64,000 nt of DNA, from positions 1 to 64,000 of the forward strand of contig JAHJQQ010000026.1 in assembly GCA_018819175.1 (NCBI GenBank). Direction: 5' to 3'. The first letter of the stretch is position 1, and every line of letters begins with the position of its first letter. Both the position numbers and the translations under genes were made by a program. Shown piece by piece: positions 35,801-43,079 of the stretch. A model generated the notes under the pieces. It had not been told where the DNA came from, did no database searches, and was given only the letters and a program-made list of their open reading frames with translations. The stretch comes from Gammaproteobacteria bacterium (lineage in GTDB: Bacteria; Pseudomonadota; Gammaproteobacteria; Thiohalobacterales; Thiohalobacteraceae).

Positions 35801-35921
35801 TTTCCGGATCGCGTTCGCGCGGTAATGCCAAATAGGAAAGAAAGCCGACCAGCAAAACAACTGCGAAAGTGACGTTGGCGAAAGGATGATTCGCCAGAAG
35901 CTTGGCAAGAAATCCGTTCAT
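32847..35921 (-). CDS. RND efflux pump permease (AcrB/MdtB-type superfamily)
   Basis: 1024 residues starting MNGFLAKLLANHPFANVTFA. It has the RND architecture of twelve membrane helices and two large periplasmic loops: LPRERDPEINFNWVNIATVM, DPTILEITTSNGFPTAIVLI, and in helix 4 GVVIALGMLVDDAVVVVEAI, with the DD proton-relay pair typical of drug-type pumps. The C-terminal repeat includes VTLGLLVSRNPLSLYTLYGV and LAGIAVNSAIVLIDTANG. It differs from the metal pump encoded at 4-7 kb (which has DAA), so an organic or envelope-stress substrate is more likely. It overlaps the adaptor gene by four bases; no outer membrane factor is encoded next to it, so it may use a TolC encoded elsewhere. Confidence 0.9.
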   Translation of the reverse strand: MNGFLAKLLANHPFANVTFAVVLLVGFLSYLALPRERDPEINFNWVNIATVMPGASAEDIERRVTKPLEDAIRTVADIKFIISNSREDVSSILVRFRDIPPTTFDKRVNDLRREVQNKASAELPEEVDDPTILEITTSNGFPTAIVLITGAANDETLRYIARGIKEDIERIPGVDSLFAAGMHDPELQIDFDPQQLQARGLTAIDVANAVNGWFRDTSAGKAQVGTQDWLVRLIGTDSDPEYLANLFISPASDPQAKIPLDSVAKVARGREDPAQLISYAGRFAVMLSVNKKSYTNTLELVAQLDAYIQEKNALLAPQGIKLVLADDQTVPTRVAIEVMERNAVIGLALVILVSWVFLGSRIALLIGIGIPFSLAGTFWVLNMTGFTLNISVLLGVVIALGMLVDDAVVVVEAIYYRMQRGAQGLNAAVDALHEVFAPVTSSVLTTLAAFLPLMLLPGIVGKFMFVIPFVVSLALLISLLEAYWMLPTHVVSLRMDFGKPSRFQARRTRFTHWVRLKYSKLLLYVMRRPKRFLGFALLSFVLAMGAVASGAVRLQFFAFDPIRMFYVNVDMPSGSALTTTLQQLQRVEARVQQHLLPGEARAVTANAGLKFTDTEPLYGDHYGQIMVALMPREPGMRDVPDIVESMRADVMATPGPARISFLQISGGPPLAKPVSVKVRGDDYDELRAAADAVKALIEAVPGARDVTDDDQPGRQELVLKLDPEAVKNAGLNAATVARLLRLHVDGEIVASMRDRGEKLDVRVRAAPENLQDIGELLDDPIALPNGGVTTLAALTQHVTATGKSVIKHYNLRRSITVEADLDKDINDTLAANEEIIANWSKINERYPNVDLDFSGEFDDVQESLDAMLGLFVLGVGLIYLILAAQFHSYWQPMLILATVPLAFTGVTLGLLVSRNPLSLYTLYGVIALAGIAVNSAIVLIDTANGRRQSGMSVLHATVYAARRRVVPILITSMTTIAGLFSLATGIGGKSLIWGPVASSIVWGLGFATTLTLFVVPLLYRQFNR

Positions 35922-36946
35922 GGTTTCAGGCTGATGTCCTGGCCGTCCTGCAACCCGAAACGACCATCCAGGATAATCCGTGTATCCACTGGCAGAGCGA
36001 CCGAAACCGGCCGCCCTTCCTGTGCTTTTTCCAGCACTATGAAGCGAGCCTTATCTTGTTCAGCGACAAATACACCCAGCTTGCCGTTACGCCGACTGAT
36101 CAAATCGGCAGGCAGCAATGACTCCATGGCTTGCCAAACAATACGGCCTTCCGTACCCGGCGCTGCGCTGTCGCCCATGAATGCCAGGCGTGCCTCTCGG
36201 GTACGCGTGGCGGAGTCAATGGCTGGTGAGAGGCGCAGCAGGCGTACCGGGTAATCCTGATGCGGTGCCGCAAAAGTGATCGCCTCGGCGGATTCCAATA
36301 AGACACCATCCTTAGGCTGTACCTGCGCTGCGATCTCTATATGCGCGACATCAATCACCGACAGCAACGGCGTTCCCGGCGTGGCAAGTTCGCCCTGCTG
36401 CCCTATGCGATCATTGATGATGGCGCGGAACGGTGCTGTTATGCGGCATTTCTCCAGATCGCGGCGCGCACTGTCGACCTGTATCTGCGCACTGGCCAGC
36501 TCAGCCTGCAGGACTGTCAATTCTGTCTCGCGCTGGATCAGAGTATCTTCCGAGGCGAATTTTTTGCTGAAGAGTTCACGCGCCCGTTTGAGCTGAAACT
36601 CGGCCAGCTTGATACGCGCCTGCACCGACTGTAACGCCGCCTGACTTCGTTTCAACGCCAATTCATAATCGCGCGGGTCAAGCTGCACCAACAATGCACC
36701 TGCCTCAACCACCTCACCCACCTGTACCGGGATTGTCTCGATGACGGCCGTAACTTCCGCGGACAATCGACTTTCATTGAGGCTGATCGCTGAAGCGGGC
36801 GCCTCGCGTATGGCCTGAACGACCAGATCACCCAAGGGTTGCACACTGACCAGGGTAGTTTGAGTCGCTACAGCCGCCGAACTGATGCTGCAAATACTTG
36901 TGAACAACGCAGTCAGAAACCACCGATGCAGAGAAGGCCTAAACAC
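35918..36946 (-). CDS. RND efflux periplasmic adaptor subunit
   Basis: 342 residues with a signal sequence (WFLTALFTSICSISSAAVA). Membrane-fusion-protein layout: a lipoyl half (VIETIPVQVGEVVEAGALLV), a helical hairpin (about residues 95-165, RSQAALQSVQARIKLAEFQL), a second lipoyl half (CRITAPFRAIINDRIGQQGE), and a beta-barrel. It connects the drug-type RND pump encoded immediately downstream to an outer membrane channel. It is the first gene of a two-gene operon. Confidence 0.9.
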   Translation of the reverse strand: MFRPSLHRWFLTALFTSICSISSAAVATQTTLVSVQPLGDLVVQAIREAPASAISLNESRLSAEVTAVIETIPVQVGEVVEAGALLVQLDPRDYELALKRSQAALQSVQARIKLAEFQLKRARELFSKKFASEDTLIQRETELTVLQAELASAQIQVDSARRDLEKCRITAPFRAIINDRIGQQGELATPGTPLLSVIDVAHIEIAAQVQPKDGVLLESAEAITFAAPHQDYPVRLLRLSPAIDSATRTREARLAFMGDSAAPGTEGRIVWQAMESLLPADLISRRNGKLGVFVAEQDKARFIVLEKAQEGRPVSVALPVDTRIILDGRFGLQDGQDISLKP

Positions 36947-37018
36947 AGGTACTCCAGGGTTTATGGATTATGATTGTGCACACTGTACCGGCAGTGGCCG
37001 GGAATTTCACCGCTCCGC

Positions 37019-37564
37019 TCACTCGATAGGGCGTTTCGCATACGCGTTGTCGAACAACTGTTCCAATCCCGGGTCGACACCGCGTATCCGGTCGATCACG
37101 GCCTTGGCCCAATCGAAATACTCCTGACGACGTTCCAGTGGCCAGCCAGCCGGCGGATGATCCGCCATATCCCGGAGATTGGCGGTCTTATCCGCCAGCT
37201 TCACACGTTTGGCCTGGTCACTGGCCTGGGCGGCATGTTCGATCTGTAGGCGTTTGCGTTCTGCCTTGGGCAGCGTCTTATCATCACTGACGGCCATGAC
37301 AATGGCGGCGATATGCGCACCAAACTCCGCGGTCAATTCCTGGGGCTCGGTGTCGGTGTCCTCCAATGTGTCATGCAACAGAGCAGCACAGATGATATCG
37401 ATGTCGGTCACATGCCCTTCATTGCACAGAATACTGGCCAACGCGATGGGATGGTTGATGTAGGGTGATGCCGCCACATCCTTGCGCCGCTGATCCTTAT
37501 GTTTGTCTGCCGCGAAGGCCAATGCCTTGAGTAGCAGCTCCAATTCCGTTTCATTGATTGCCAT
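37019..37564 (-). CDS. HD-domain hydrolase, RelA/SpoT-like small alarmone hydrolase candidate
   Basis: 181 residues from the ATG at 37564, the first Met before conserved sequence. The sequence resembles the hydrolase domain of SpoT and of MESH1-type small alarmone hydrolases. AADKHKDQRRKDV and YINHPIALASILCNEGHV supply the first histidine, IICAALLHDTLEDTDTEP holds the HD metal pair, and KRVKLADKTANLRDM is the ED/ND-equivalent. There is no synthetase or TGS/ACT domain and the length equals MESH1. It would remove the 3'-pyrophosphate of (p)ppGpp, or of NADPH by analogy with MESH1; the substrate is not provable here. Single gene, divergent from the repeat at 37.7 kb. Confidence 0.78.
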   Translation of the reverse strand: MAINETELELLLKALAFAADKHKDQRRKDVAASPYINHPIALASILCNEGHVTDIDIICAALLHDTLEDTDTEPQELTAEFGAHIAAIVMAVSDDKTLPKAERKRLQIEHAAQASDQAKRVKLADKTANLRDMADHPPAGWPLERRQEYFDWAKAVIDRIRGVDPGLEQLFDNAYAKRPIE

Positions 37565-37693
37565 GCTGCTCCCCTGTATCGATGGCATGCCATGCGATCA
37601 TGCTGGCACTGCCACCAAGCCATCGTCAACCGCTCCAGCATAACCCTTTTGCCGAGTACCTGGATGCGGTTATGCTAAGGTCTATCAAACCAC

Positions 37694-37842
37694 CTAGGGA
37701 GCCTCTGATTAATTTGATCAAGCGAGCAGATGCTAGGCGCAGACGGGCGAAAAAACGGAGTTTACACGGCGTAAATGAGTATTTTGAGCCCGGCTGCAAC
37801 GCAGCAGATGCCGCTTCAGTGAATTAATCAGAGGCTCCCTAG
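37694..37842. mobile_element. MITE-like element, copy 2 (149 bp)
   Basis: Nearly identical to the 16322 copy: CTAG-GGAGCCTCTGATTAATT at the left and the exact complement ending CTCCCTAG at the right. It is followed by a duplicated tail, GGTTCCCTAG (37843-37852), as though a second end had been left behind by an earlier copy or imprecise event. It lies immediately upstream of the small gene at 37870 and could supply part of its leader. Confidence 0.8.
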
Positions 37843-37869
37843 GGTTCCCTAGCAGTAAAGGAAAAGCAT

Positions 37870-38094
37870 ATGTCCGACAATTTCATGATCCTCCCCGCGC
37901 GCGAATCCACCCGCATTCGCCTGGTCCGCATACCTGATGATATGGAACGGCATGAAGCCTTCCGGCACGCCACGGGACTGATCGCGCAAGTGGAAGAATC
38001 CAATCCGAAGTATGACTGGGACGACATCGCCTCCCTGCTGGAAGATCATGGCTTCGAGCCGGTTGACTTCATATTGGGACCGGCCCTGGATTGA
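37870..38094 (+). CDS. small conserved hypothetical protein
   Basis: 74 residues: MSDNFMILPARESTRIRLVR ... HEAFRHATGLIAQVEESNPK, then DDIASLLEDHGFEPVDFILG. It has AGGA eight to eleven bases before the ATG and well-formed codon usage, so it is probably a real gene. I do not recognise the family. It is acidic, has no signal peptide, cysteine cluster or membrane segment, and the pattern (two amphipathic helices around a DWDD turn) suggests a small cytoplasmic helical protein. The MITE copy ends just upstream, so its native promoter may have been replaced. Confidence 0.6.
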   Translation: MSDNFMILPARESTRIRLVRIPDDMERHEAFRHATGLIAQVEESNPKYDWDDIASLLEDHGFEPVDFILGPALD

Positions 38095-38111
38095 TCCTAT
38101 AAACCGCATTT

Positions 38112-38242
38112 GCCACGGAATCACACGGAAAAACACCGACAAGATCATAGGCTTCACGCCGGCACCGCCATCACCCGCAAGGTGGTGAATAGTTGCTACA
38201 GGTATGTACCGTGTTTCAGTGTTTTCCGTGTGTTTCCGTGGC
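38112..38242. repeat. long-armed inverted repeat
   Basis: The left arm (about 38112-38137, CCACGGAATCACACGG core) and the right arm (about 38219-38242, CCGTGTGTTTCCGTGG core) are complementary with few mismatches and separated by about 80 bases. No gene is seen between them. The sequence is a common type of dispersed proteobacterial repeat and may form a cruciform or RNA hairpin. Confidence 0.6.
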
Positions 38243-38297
38243 TGAAATGATTTTTTAGGTTGATTCCATCTGCTGACCACGGGTAAACCAGCGGCAT

Positions 38298-38327
38298 AAA
38301 AAACCCCGCCACGAGCAGTGCGGGGGC
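38298..38327 (-). terminator. rho-independent terminator of the DUF465 gene
   Basis: Read on the minus strand: CCCCGCAC, a five-base loop, GTGGCGGGG, then TTTTTT. The stem is GC-rich with one bulged base, and the T tract follows directly, about 30 bases after the stop codon of the DUF465 gene. Confidence 0.75.
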
Positions 38328-38356
38328 GGGATATCGCAAGCTTAATCGTAGCGCTG

Positions 38357-38620
38357 TCAGGCCTCGCGCAAGAGCGAATACAACTCATCCTTGAGTTTTG
38401 CGCGGCGCTTCTTGAGTGTTTCCGTATAAACATCCGAAGGTGTTTCTATTTCCTCTTCGATGCGGTAAACCTCATCATCCACCTCCGCATACTCAGTATA
38501 TTTTTTGGCGAAATGCGCATCATTCATCTTCAGTTCGCGAATACGATCTTTGTACTCCGCGAATTCCTCTGCCAGCCGATGGTGTTCTCCGTACATTTTC
38601 ATTACCTCATGTTTGGACAT
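38357..38620 (-). CDS. DUF465 (YdcH) family protein
   Basis: 87 residues: MSKHEVMKMYGEHHRLAEEF, with an EYKDRIRELK helix and a highly charged C-terminal coiled coil (TLKKRRAKLKDELYSLLREA). It matches the YdcH/DUF465 family of small, mainly helical cytoplasmic proteins of unknown function, which are normally ~70-90 residues. It is a single gene followed by a good terminator. Confidence 0.8.
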   Translation of the reverse strand: MSKHEVMKMYGEHHRLAEEFAEYKDRIRELKMNDAHFAKKYTEYAEVDDEVYRIEEEIETPSDVYTETLKKRRAKLKDELYSLLREA

Positions 38621-38625
38621 GCCGA

Positions 38626-38800
38626 TTCACTGCTGTCCCAAAAACTCCCTCTCCCTCCCGGGAGAGGGTTGGGGAGAGGGGATCAAAATAAAAAACTACT
38701 TGAATATTAATCCCCTCATCCTGGCCTTCTCCCGGGAGGGAGAAGGGATTATTCTTTTTTCGCCAACAGAGACTTCCATGTCCTCTGTCGTCGTTAAATG
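38626..38800 (+). repeat. composite bipartite palindromic repeat
   Basis: Starts CACTGCTGTCCCA, then a CCTCCCGGGAGAGGG...GGGGAGAGGG palindrome, an AT-rich spacer of about 45 bases, a second palindrome (CTTCTCCCGGGAGGGAGAAG), and a tail with GAGACTTCCATGTCCTCTGT. The inverse of the outer parts occurs at 28068-28166, and the two palindromes recur as a pair at 41.14-41.24 and 55.08-55.19 kb. Confidence 0.65.
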
Positions 38801-38994
38801 AGTCAGCGCCTGCAATTCACAGTGTCACCGAAGCTCGAACGATATATATGTGAGACAGCAGTGATGCCGATCATTCAAACCTTCCCGATAGAGCGCGAAA
38901 TCGCCAGTAGAAAGCATACCCACAGCATTACGCACCCGGTGATTTCGGTGCAATGGCCGCACCTGAGATATATCAAGTCTCGGCGATTTAATGT
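38801..38994. other. intergenic stretch with no supported gene
   Basis: A 66-codon open frame on the plus strand (38798-38998) crosses this stretch, but it has no ribosome site, starts inside the repeat tail and shows no family-like sequence. I see nothing else in it. Confidence 0.5.
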
Positions 38995-39258
38995 TTAAGG
39001 GCGTAGAGAATTCAGTTCGGAAGCGATGAGATTGCGCTTCAAGTGTGGCGGGAGTTTTTTGATTTCCGCTTCGCGTTTGCTGGCGGAACTGCGGTTGTGA
39101 CCGGCTTCCAGGTAGACCACCGGACCGGGCTCACGACCTCGGAAATACTTGGCACCACGCTGCGATGCGTGCTGCGCGAGGCGACGTTCCATATCCGTGG
39201 TAATCCCGGTGTACAGAGAATCATCTGAACACAGGATCATGTAGACCGACCAATTCAT
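38995..39258 (-). CDS. GIY-YIG nuclease superfamily protein (UPF0213/YhbQ-like)
   Basis: 87 residues from the ATG at 39258, chosen because MNWSVYMILCSDDSLYTGIT matches the family start; the upstream in-frame ATG would add an arginine-rich tail translated from a hairpin. The motif VYMILC...LYTGIT is the YIG half with the expected tyrosines. RRLAQHASQRGAKYFRG holds the catalytic arginine region and SKREAEIKKLPPHLKRNLI the C-terminal helix. Family members are small putative DNA endonucleases, and YhbQ has reported activity on DNA in vitro. It lies just after the helicase gene on the same strand, separated by a hairpin. Confidence 0.85.
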   Translation of the reverse strand: MNWSVYMILCSDDSLYTGITTDMERRLAQHASQRGAKYFRGREPGPVVYLEAGHNRSSASKREAEIKKLPPHLKRNLIASELNSLRP

Positions 39259-39270
39259 GACGTCAGTGCC

Positions 39271-39315
39271 TGTCCGGCATGCAGGGTGCAAACGCAATCC
39301 TGCATGCCGGGACAC
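39271..39315. other. stem-loop between helicase and GIY-YIG genes
   Basis: TGTCCGGCATGCAGG and CCTGCATGCCGGGACA form a strong 15-bp stem around a 13-base loop directly downstream of the helicase stop codon. No T run follows, so it is not an ordinary terminator. It could be a processing or stability element at the 3' end of the helicase mRNA. Confidence 0.5.
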
Positions 39316-39330
39316 AATCCACTTTCGCTG

Positions 39331-40752
39331 TTACCAATCCATACGGGTCTGGGAACGGTAATGCGTGCTCTTGCCCTTTGCGGCCGGGCGTTCGCCGCGT
39401 CCTGCGTCGCCGGTTGATGCAGACGGACGTCGGTCGCTATTGGCCGCTGCGCGCGGACGCGAAGGTACCGCGCCATAAGGCGAACTACCCGCCGGTTTTG
39501 CAAAGGCCGGACGATTACCGTCCTGACGTGGACCACGACCCTGACCTTGCGGACGGTGTGAATAACCGCGCTGCGGTTTACCGGCCGGACGACCCGCACC
39601 ACGGCTGGGTTCCGGACGTGTCGGTTCCAGACCTTCGACCACGATACGCTCCAGACGCCGTCCGGTCAGACGCTCGATGCCGGACAGTTTCCGCCAATCG
39701 TCCGGTCCGATCAGCGATACGGCTGTGCCGGTTGCACCGCCACGGCCGGTTCGGCCGATGCGGTGAATGTAGTCTTCGGCGACCATGGGCAGATCGAAGT
39801 TGATCACATGACTCAGGCCCTTGATGTCCAGACCGCGCGCGGCGACATCGGTGGCGATCAGCAGACGGAATTGACCACGGCGCATCTGCTCGACCGTACG
39901 GCGACGCGCGCCCTGATTCATATCACCGTGCAGCGGGGCGCTGGAATGACCCTGGGATGAAAGCTGTTTGGCAAGCTCATCGGCACCGCGTTTGGTGGCC
40001 GTGAAAATGACCGCCTGAGACAGATCGTCCTGACTGAGGTAATGCCCCAGCAGACGATGCTTATGGCCAATATTGTCGGCCTGATGCACGCGCTGCTCGA
40101 TAGAGGCATGCTGCTCGGAATTGGCGGCCAACTGGATGCAGGCAGGATCTTTCAATAGCTGCTTAGCAATCGACATGACCCGACCTTCGAGGGTCGCCGA
40201 GAACAGCAGGGTCTGACGCGTTGCCGGCGTGGCGGCGGCAATGTCGCGCACCGCATCGACAAAGCCCAGATCCAGCATGCGATCGGCTTCGTCCAACACC
40301 AGGAATTCCAGACGCGAAAAATCCAAACGTCCGCGTTCCATGTGATCCATCAACCGTCCCGGTGTCGCCACCAGCAGATCCAACGGCTGCTGCAGCAATT
40401 TCATTTGCGGCGGATACGGCATGCCACCGACGACACTACCGTTGGTGAAACGGCAATATTTACCCAGCTGGCGGATGTTTTCATTGATCTGCCCCGCCAA
40501 CTCACGGGTCGGCGTCAGGATCAGCACACGCGGACCGCGGCCCTGCACCTTCGAGGGTGTCAGGAGTTTTTCCAAGGCCGGCAACACAAAGGCGGCCGTC
40601 TTGCCGGTACCGGTCTGCGCCGAGGCCATGAGATCACGACCGGCCAGGATGACCGGAATCGATTCGCGCTGGATATCAGTTGGCGCAGTAAAACCGCTCG
40701 CCTCAATGGCGCGCAGCAGTTGAGCATTCAGATTAAGATTTTCAAACGACAC
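39331..40752 (-). CDS. rhlE: DEAD-box ATP-dependent RNA helicase (RhlE-like)
   Basis: 473 residues. GTG at 40752 is preferred because MSFENLNLNAQLLRAIEASG aligns with the start of RhlE (MSFDSLGL...) and has GGGGTGA five bases upstream; a GTG nine bases earlier would overlap that site. Motifs in order: the Q-motif region, AQTGTGKT (Walker A), PTRELAGQI, LDEADRMLD (DEAD), SAT, then the second RecA domain with TDVAARGLDI and HRIGRTGRGG. The tail after ~375 is rich in R, G, P and S, as in RhlE, aiding RNA binding. Unwinds short RNA duplexes in ribosome assembly or decay. RhlE versus other DEAD subgroups is a judgement from the N-terminus and the tail. Confidence 0.85.
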   Translation of the reverse strand: MSFENLNLNAQLLRAIEASGFTAPTDIQRESIPVILAGRDLMASAQTGTGKTAAFVLPALEKLLTPSKVQGRGPRVLILTPTRELAGQINENIRQLGKYCRFTNGSVVGGMPYPPQMKLLQQPLDLLVATPGRLMDHMERGRLDFSRLEFLVLDEADRMLDLGFVDAVRDIAAATPATRQTLLFSATLEGRVMSIAKQLLKDPACIQLAANSEQHASIEQRVHQADNIGHKHRLLGHYLSQDDLSQAVIFTATKRGADELAKQLSSQGHSSAPLHGDMNQGARRRTVEQMRRGQFRLLIATDVAARGLDIKGLSHVINFDLPMVAEDYIHRIGRTGRGGATGTAVSLIGPDDWRKLSGIERLTGRRLERIVVEGLEPTRPEPSRGAGRPAGKPQRGYSHRPQGQGRGPRQDGNRPAFAKPAGSSPYGAVPSRPRAAANSDRRPSASTGDAGRGERPAAKGKSTHYRSQTRMDW

Positions 40753-41138
40753 AATAGTCACCCCGCCTGCCAGTCCGAGACTGTTCAGGTTCGTTAGGTT
40801 TAAGACACAGGAACGTCGGCGGGATTGCGCTGGGCAATCGCGGCACCTGGTTCAGTTAAGGGCTGGTGTAACTTGGATTACACAGCCCGCACGTTCTAAC
40901 CAGGAAACCAGCGATGAAACTACAGGAGAGGTCAGGAACGGCTAAGTCCTCCCATAGGAGGAGCACGCACTATACGCAGTCGCGCATAAAAATGCCAGTG
41001 GCTTGACGCTAACGCTATCAATTGGGTCTACGCCACTGCTGTCCCACAAACCCTGTTCTGAAAAAGTGTAAGGCCCTATATAACGGCGCATTGCAGATGA
41101 TGAAGTGTTTCCCGGACATGACACAGTTGAGCGGAGCG

Positions 41139-41240
41139 TCCCTTCTCCCTTTGGGAGAAGGACAGGATGAGGGGATAAATAAATCGGCACGTTACGCCGT
41201 TTCGGCCCCCTCACCCCAACCCTCTCCCGGAGGGAGAGGG
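41139..41240 (+). repeat. bipartite palindromic element, copy at 41.1 kb
   Basis: Left part CCTTCTCCCTTTGGGAGAAGG followed by ACAGGATGAGGGG, a spacer of about 40 bases, and right part CCCCAACCCTCTCCCGGAGG followed by GAGAGGGAG. The same two halves and similar spacing are found at 55.08-55.19 kb. Confidence 0.7.
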
Positions 41241-41246
41241 AGTTTA

Positions 41247-41476
41247 TGGGAAGGCGATCATGTAGCCCGGATGAAGCGAAGCGTAATCCGGGAAATACGC
41301 TCTCGTGATCGCCCCGGTCAGGGCGGTGCATCCCCGGATTCCGCTACGCTTCATCCGGGCTACGATGGCGATGCCGGTCCCGGTGCCTGCTGTCCGGTCT
41401 TGTGAAACTTCGTCGTGCCCGTCGTGGAGATACGCCAAACGTTGCCTGCTTACCCACGCGAATCCGCGTTGAGCCT
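41247..41476 (+). repeat. 230-bp REP-containing module, copy A
   Basis: Contains inverted REP units (GTAGCCCGGATGAAGCG and CGCTTCATCCGGGCTAC) around a CGGTCAGGGCGGTGCATCCC centre. A further ~100 bases end AATCCGCGTTGAGCCT. Copy B at 63113-63346 matches over almost the whole length, including the non-REP tail, so the unit spreads as a block rather than as a bare REP. Confidence 0.75.
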
Positions 41477-41480
41477 AAGA

Positions 41481-41927
41481 CTAACGTGGCGCAACCGGCA
41501 CAGTGCCATGCTGTAGAACGGTCTCCGGCCCGGGATAGACCGCACAGCCATTTCCCTGCGCCCGCCAGCGCGCCGTTCGGCCTTGGGTATCCGTGATAAA
41601 AGTGAACTCACACAGGTATTCATTATAGGAAGGCGGGAAATACGCTCCCGGTAAAACAAAGACCTTGGAACTGCCATCGTCTCCCGTATAGCTGTGAATG
41701 ACATCCGGCGACTGATAGCCCTGAACTATATTTCGCTCCGACCACACCCAGGTATAGGCATGTGTGCCATCACCCAGGTCACGTTCAATGTAGTTGTAGC
41801 CAAAGCGCTCGCGCAGCTGCTGAATGTCCCAACCCAGATAACTGTCCATCTCACGCTGAAAGCGCTCCGTCGATGCACAGCCACCCAGCACCAGGACAAG
41901 AAACAGAGGTAGATAAAAAAACCGCAT
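41481..41927 (-). CDS. small lipoprotein
   Basis: 148 residues from the ATG at 41927, which directly begins a lipoprotein signal: MRFFYLPLFLVLVLGGCAST, lipobox LGGC with Cys17 as the acylated residue. The mature part is beta-rich with aromatic repeats (YIERDLGDGTHAYTWVWSER, SYTGDDGSSKVFVLPGAYFP) and two further cysteines (LCEFTF, GNGCAVY) that could form a disulphide. No assigned function. The residue after Cys is Ala, so outer-membrane sorting by Lol is expected. It stands alone, its 3' end against the REP module. Confidence 0.75.
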   Translation of the reverse strand: MRFFYLPLFLVLVLGGCASTERFQREMDSYLGWDIQQLRERFGYNYIERDLGDGTHAYTWVWSERNIVQGYQSPDVIHSYTGDDGSSKVFVLPGAYFPPSYNEYLCEFTFITDTQGRTARWRAQGNGCAVYPGPETVLQHGTVPVAPR

Positions 41928-42043
41928 AGCCTTCGGACACCCCACTCAATAGAAGATTCCGTACCAAGCGCTGAGTAAGCGTAATCCCTCGCCCCTCGCC
42001 CCTCGCCCAACAATAAGTTTCATTAATGTGACAGATAAGCCAC

Positions 42044-42072
42044 TTGATAATAGTACATAAGAAAATTACAAT
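42044..42072 (+). promoter_or_regulatory. sigma-70 promoter upstream of the DUF3579 gene
   Basis: TTGATA (42044-42049) and TACAAT (42067-42072) are separated by exactly 17 bases, each one mismatch from consensus, in an AT-rich stretch. The likely start point is about 75 bases before the DUF3579 ATG. Confidence 0.6.
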
Positions 42073-42154
42073 ATACTTACGGTTACAAGAAAAAGAATAT
42101 ACCGCAAGATTCTGTTTTTAATAATTTAATCTTTAAATCCTACTGGAAGTCATC

Positions 42155-42490
42155 ATGCCGTTCAATAGTCGTTATATCTTCGTGGAGGGCGAAAGCACCT
42201 CTGAGGCACAGGTGCGCCCGCACAACTGGGCGGAACGTTTTGCCGGAAATCTGGCCAGTTATGGGGCCGATCTGCGCCTGCGCTACTCCAATCTCCTGGA
42301 ACCCGTGGTCTACAACGGCACCCGAAGCCTGCGTATCTGCAAAACCCTGGAGGCCAGCAATCCGGAAATGGTGCGCGAGATCCTGGGCTTTGCCGAGCAT
42401 TTCGGCCTGCCCGTACATGGCATGGCCCCGAAACTGGAAATCAGTCAAGTGGTGAACGTCGACGACAATGTCCTGGCCAAGGCCTCCTGA
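42155..42490 (+). CDS. DUF3579 domain protein
   Basis: 111 residues: RYIFVEGESTSEAQVRPHNW, then ERFAGNLASYG, LRYSNLLEPVVYNGTRSLRI, and a C-terminal EMVREILGFAEHFGLPVHGM. This matches DUF3579, found mainly in Beta- and Gammaproteobacteria; function unknown. Single-gene unit with a good sigma-70 promoter upstream and a strong terminator downstream, so probably well expressed. Confidence 0.8.
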   Translation: MPFNSRYIFVEGESTSEAQVRPHNWAERFAGNLASYGADLRLRYSNLLEPVVYNGTRSLRICKTLEASNPEMVREILGFAEHFGLPVHGMAPKLEISQVVNVDDNVLAKAS

Positions 42491-42516
42491 GTCCGAACCA
42501 CAGATCACCGCACCCT

Positions 42517-42546
42517 AAAGGGGAGCCTCGGCTCCCCTTTTCTATT
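42517..42546 (+). terminator. rho-independent terminator of the DUF3579 gene
   Basis: AAAGGGGAGCC and GGCTCCCCTTT pair around a tiny loop, followed by TTTCTATT. It lies 27 bases after the DUF3579 stop codon and just before the end of the convergent SprT gene, which it may also serve less efficiently. Confidence 0.85.
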
Positions 42547-43079
42547 CAGGCCCGATACACCAACGGTGCTCGACAGTGCCGACAGAGATAAACCCCTTCA
42601 CCCCTGTGTATCTTGTTATGGCGACGTGACGTGAGCTGATGTTCGCTACAGTTGCACCGGTACAAAAACAACCGCTGGCGACGTTGAGGAACGCCGCTCA
42701 AGTCAGCACTGAAGGTCGCCTTTGGATCGGCACCCAATGCCTGTGCAATGGCACGCCATTCGGGGCCGTGCGGGCGCACCTTACGCAGGCCGTGCACTAT
42801 GTCCGTTATATAATGCGCAACCTCATGCGGTACCGTCTGAGCTAAACCATCATCGAAATACTTTGCGAATATGTAAGGGTTGTAACGGATCATTCGCGCA
42901 CCACGCCGCACTCGATACATCCCGGCGGTTCTGCCACTGAGATCGAAACGCACCGAGATCATACCGAAGGCGCGTTGATAGAGTTGTTCCGCATGCAGCA
43001 CACAGGCATGCGTAGCGCGAACAACCAGATGACGTTGCGCATCAGTGAGTGGCTGGATTGGCAGATCAGCATCAGACAT
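42546..43079 (-). CDS. SprT-family zinc metalloprotease-like protein
   Basis: 177 residues. HEVAHY (H85, E86, H89) is the HExxH zinc site, with a third ligand probably in RPHGPEWRAIAQALG. The C-terminus has a zinc-ribbon-like pair of cysteine motifs (YRCNCSEHQ and YLCRHCRAPLVY). This layout matches SprT/SprT-like proteins, related to the eukaryotic DNA-protein-crosslink protease Spartan; bacterial function is poorly defined. Divergent from the patatin gene with 130 bases between them. Confidence 0.85.
   Translation of the reverse strand: MSDADLPIQPLTDAQRHLVVRATHACVLHAEQLYQRAFGMISVRFDLSGRTAGMYRVRRGARMIRYNPYIFAKYFDDGLAQTVPHEVAHYITDIVHGLRKVRPHGPEWRAIAQALGADPKATFSADLSGVPQRRQRLFLYRCNCSEHQLTSRRHNKIHRGEGVYLCRHCRAPLVYRA

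Larger units (their letters stand above)
40753..41480. other. long intergenic region: helicase leader plus repeats
   Basis: About 200 bases upstream of the helicase start lack a gene and include TCCTCC-CATA-GGAGGA (about 40946-40962), which could fold in the leader RNA. Farther up come a CACTGCTGTCCCA motif (about 41036), the bipartite palindromic element (41139-41240) and the 230-bp REP module (41247-41476). No coding capacity is supported. Confidence 0.6.

Noticed and set aside
38798..38998. 66-codon open frame on the plus strand
   Set aside because: Starts within a repeat, no ribosome site, no family-like sequence.
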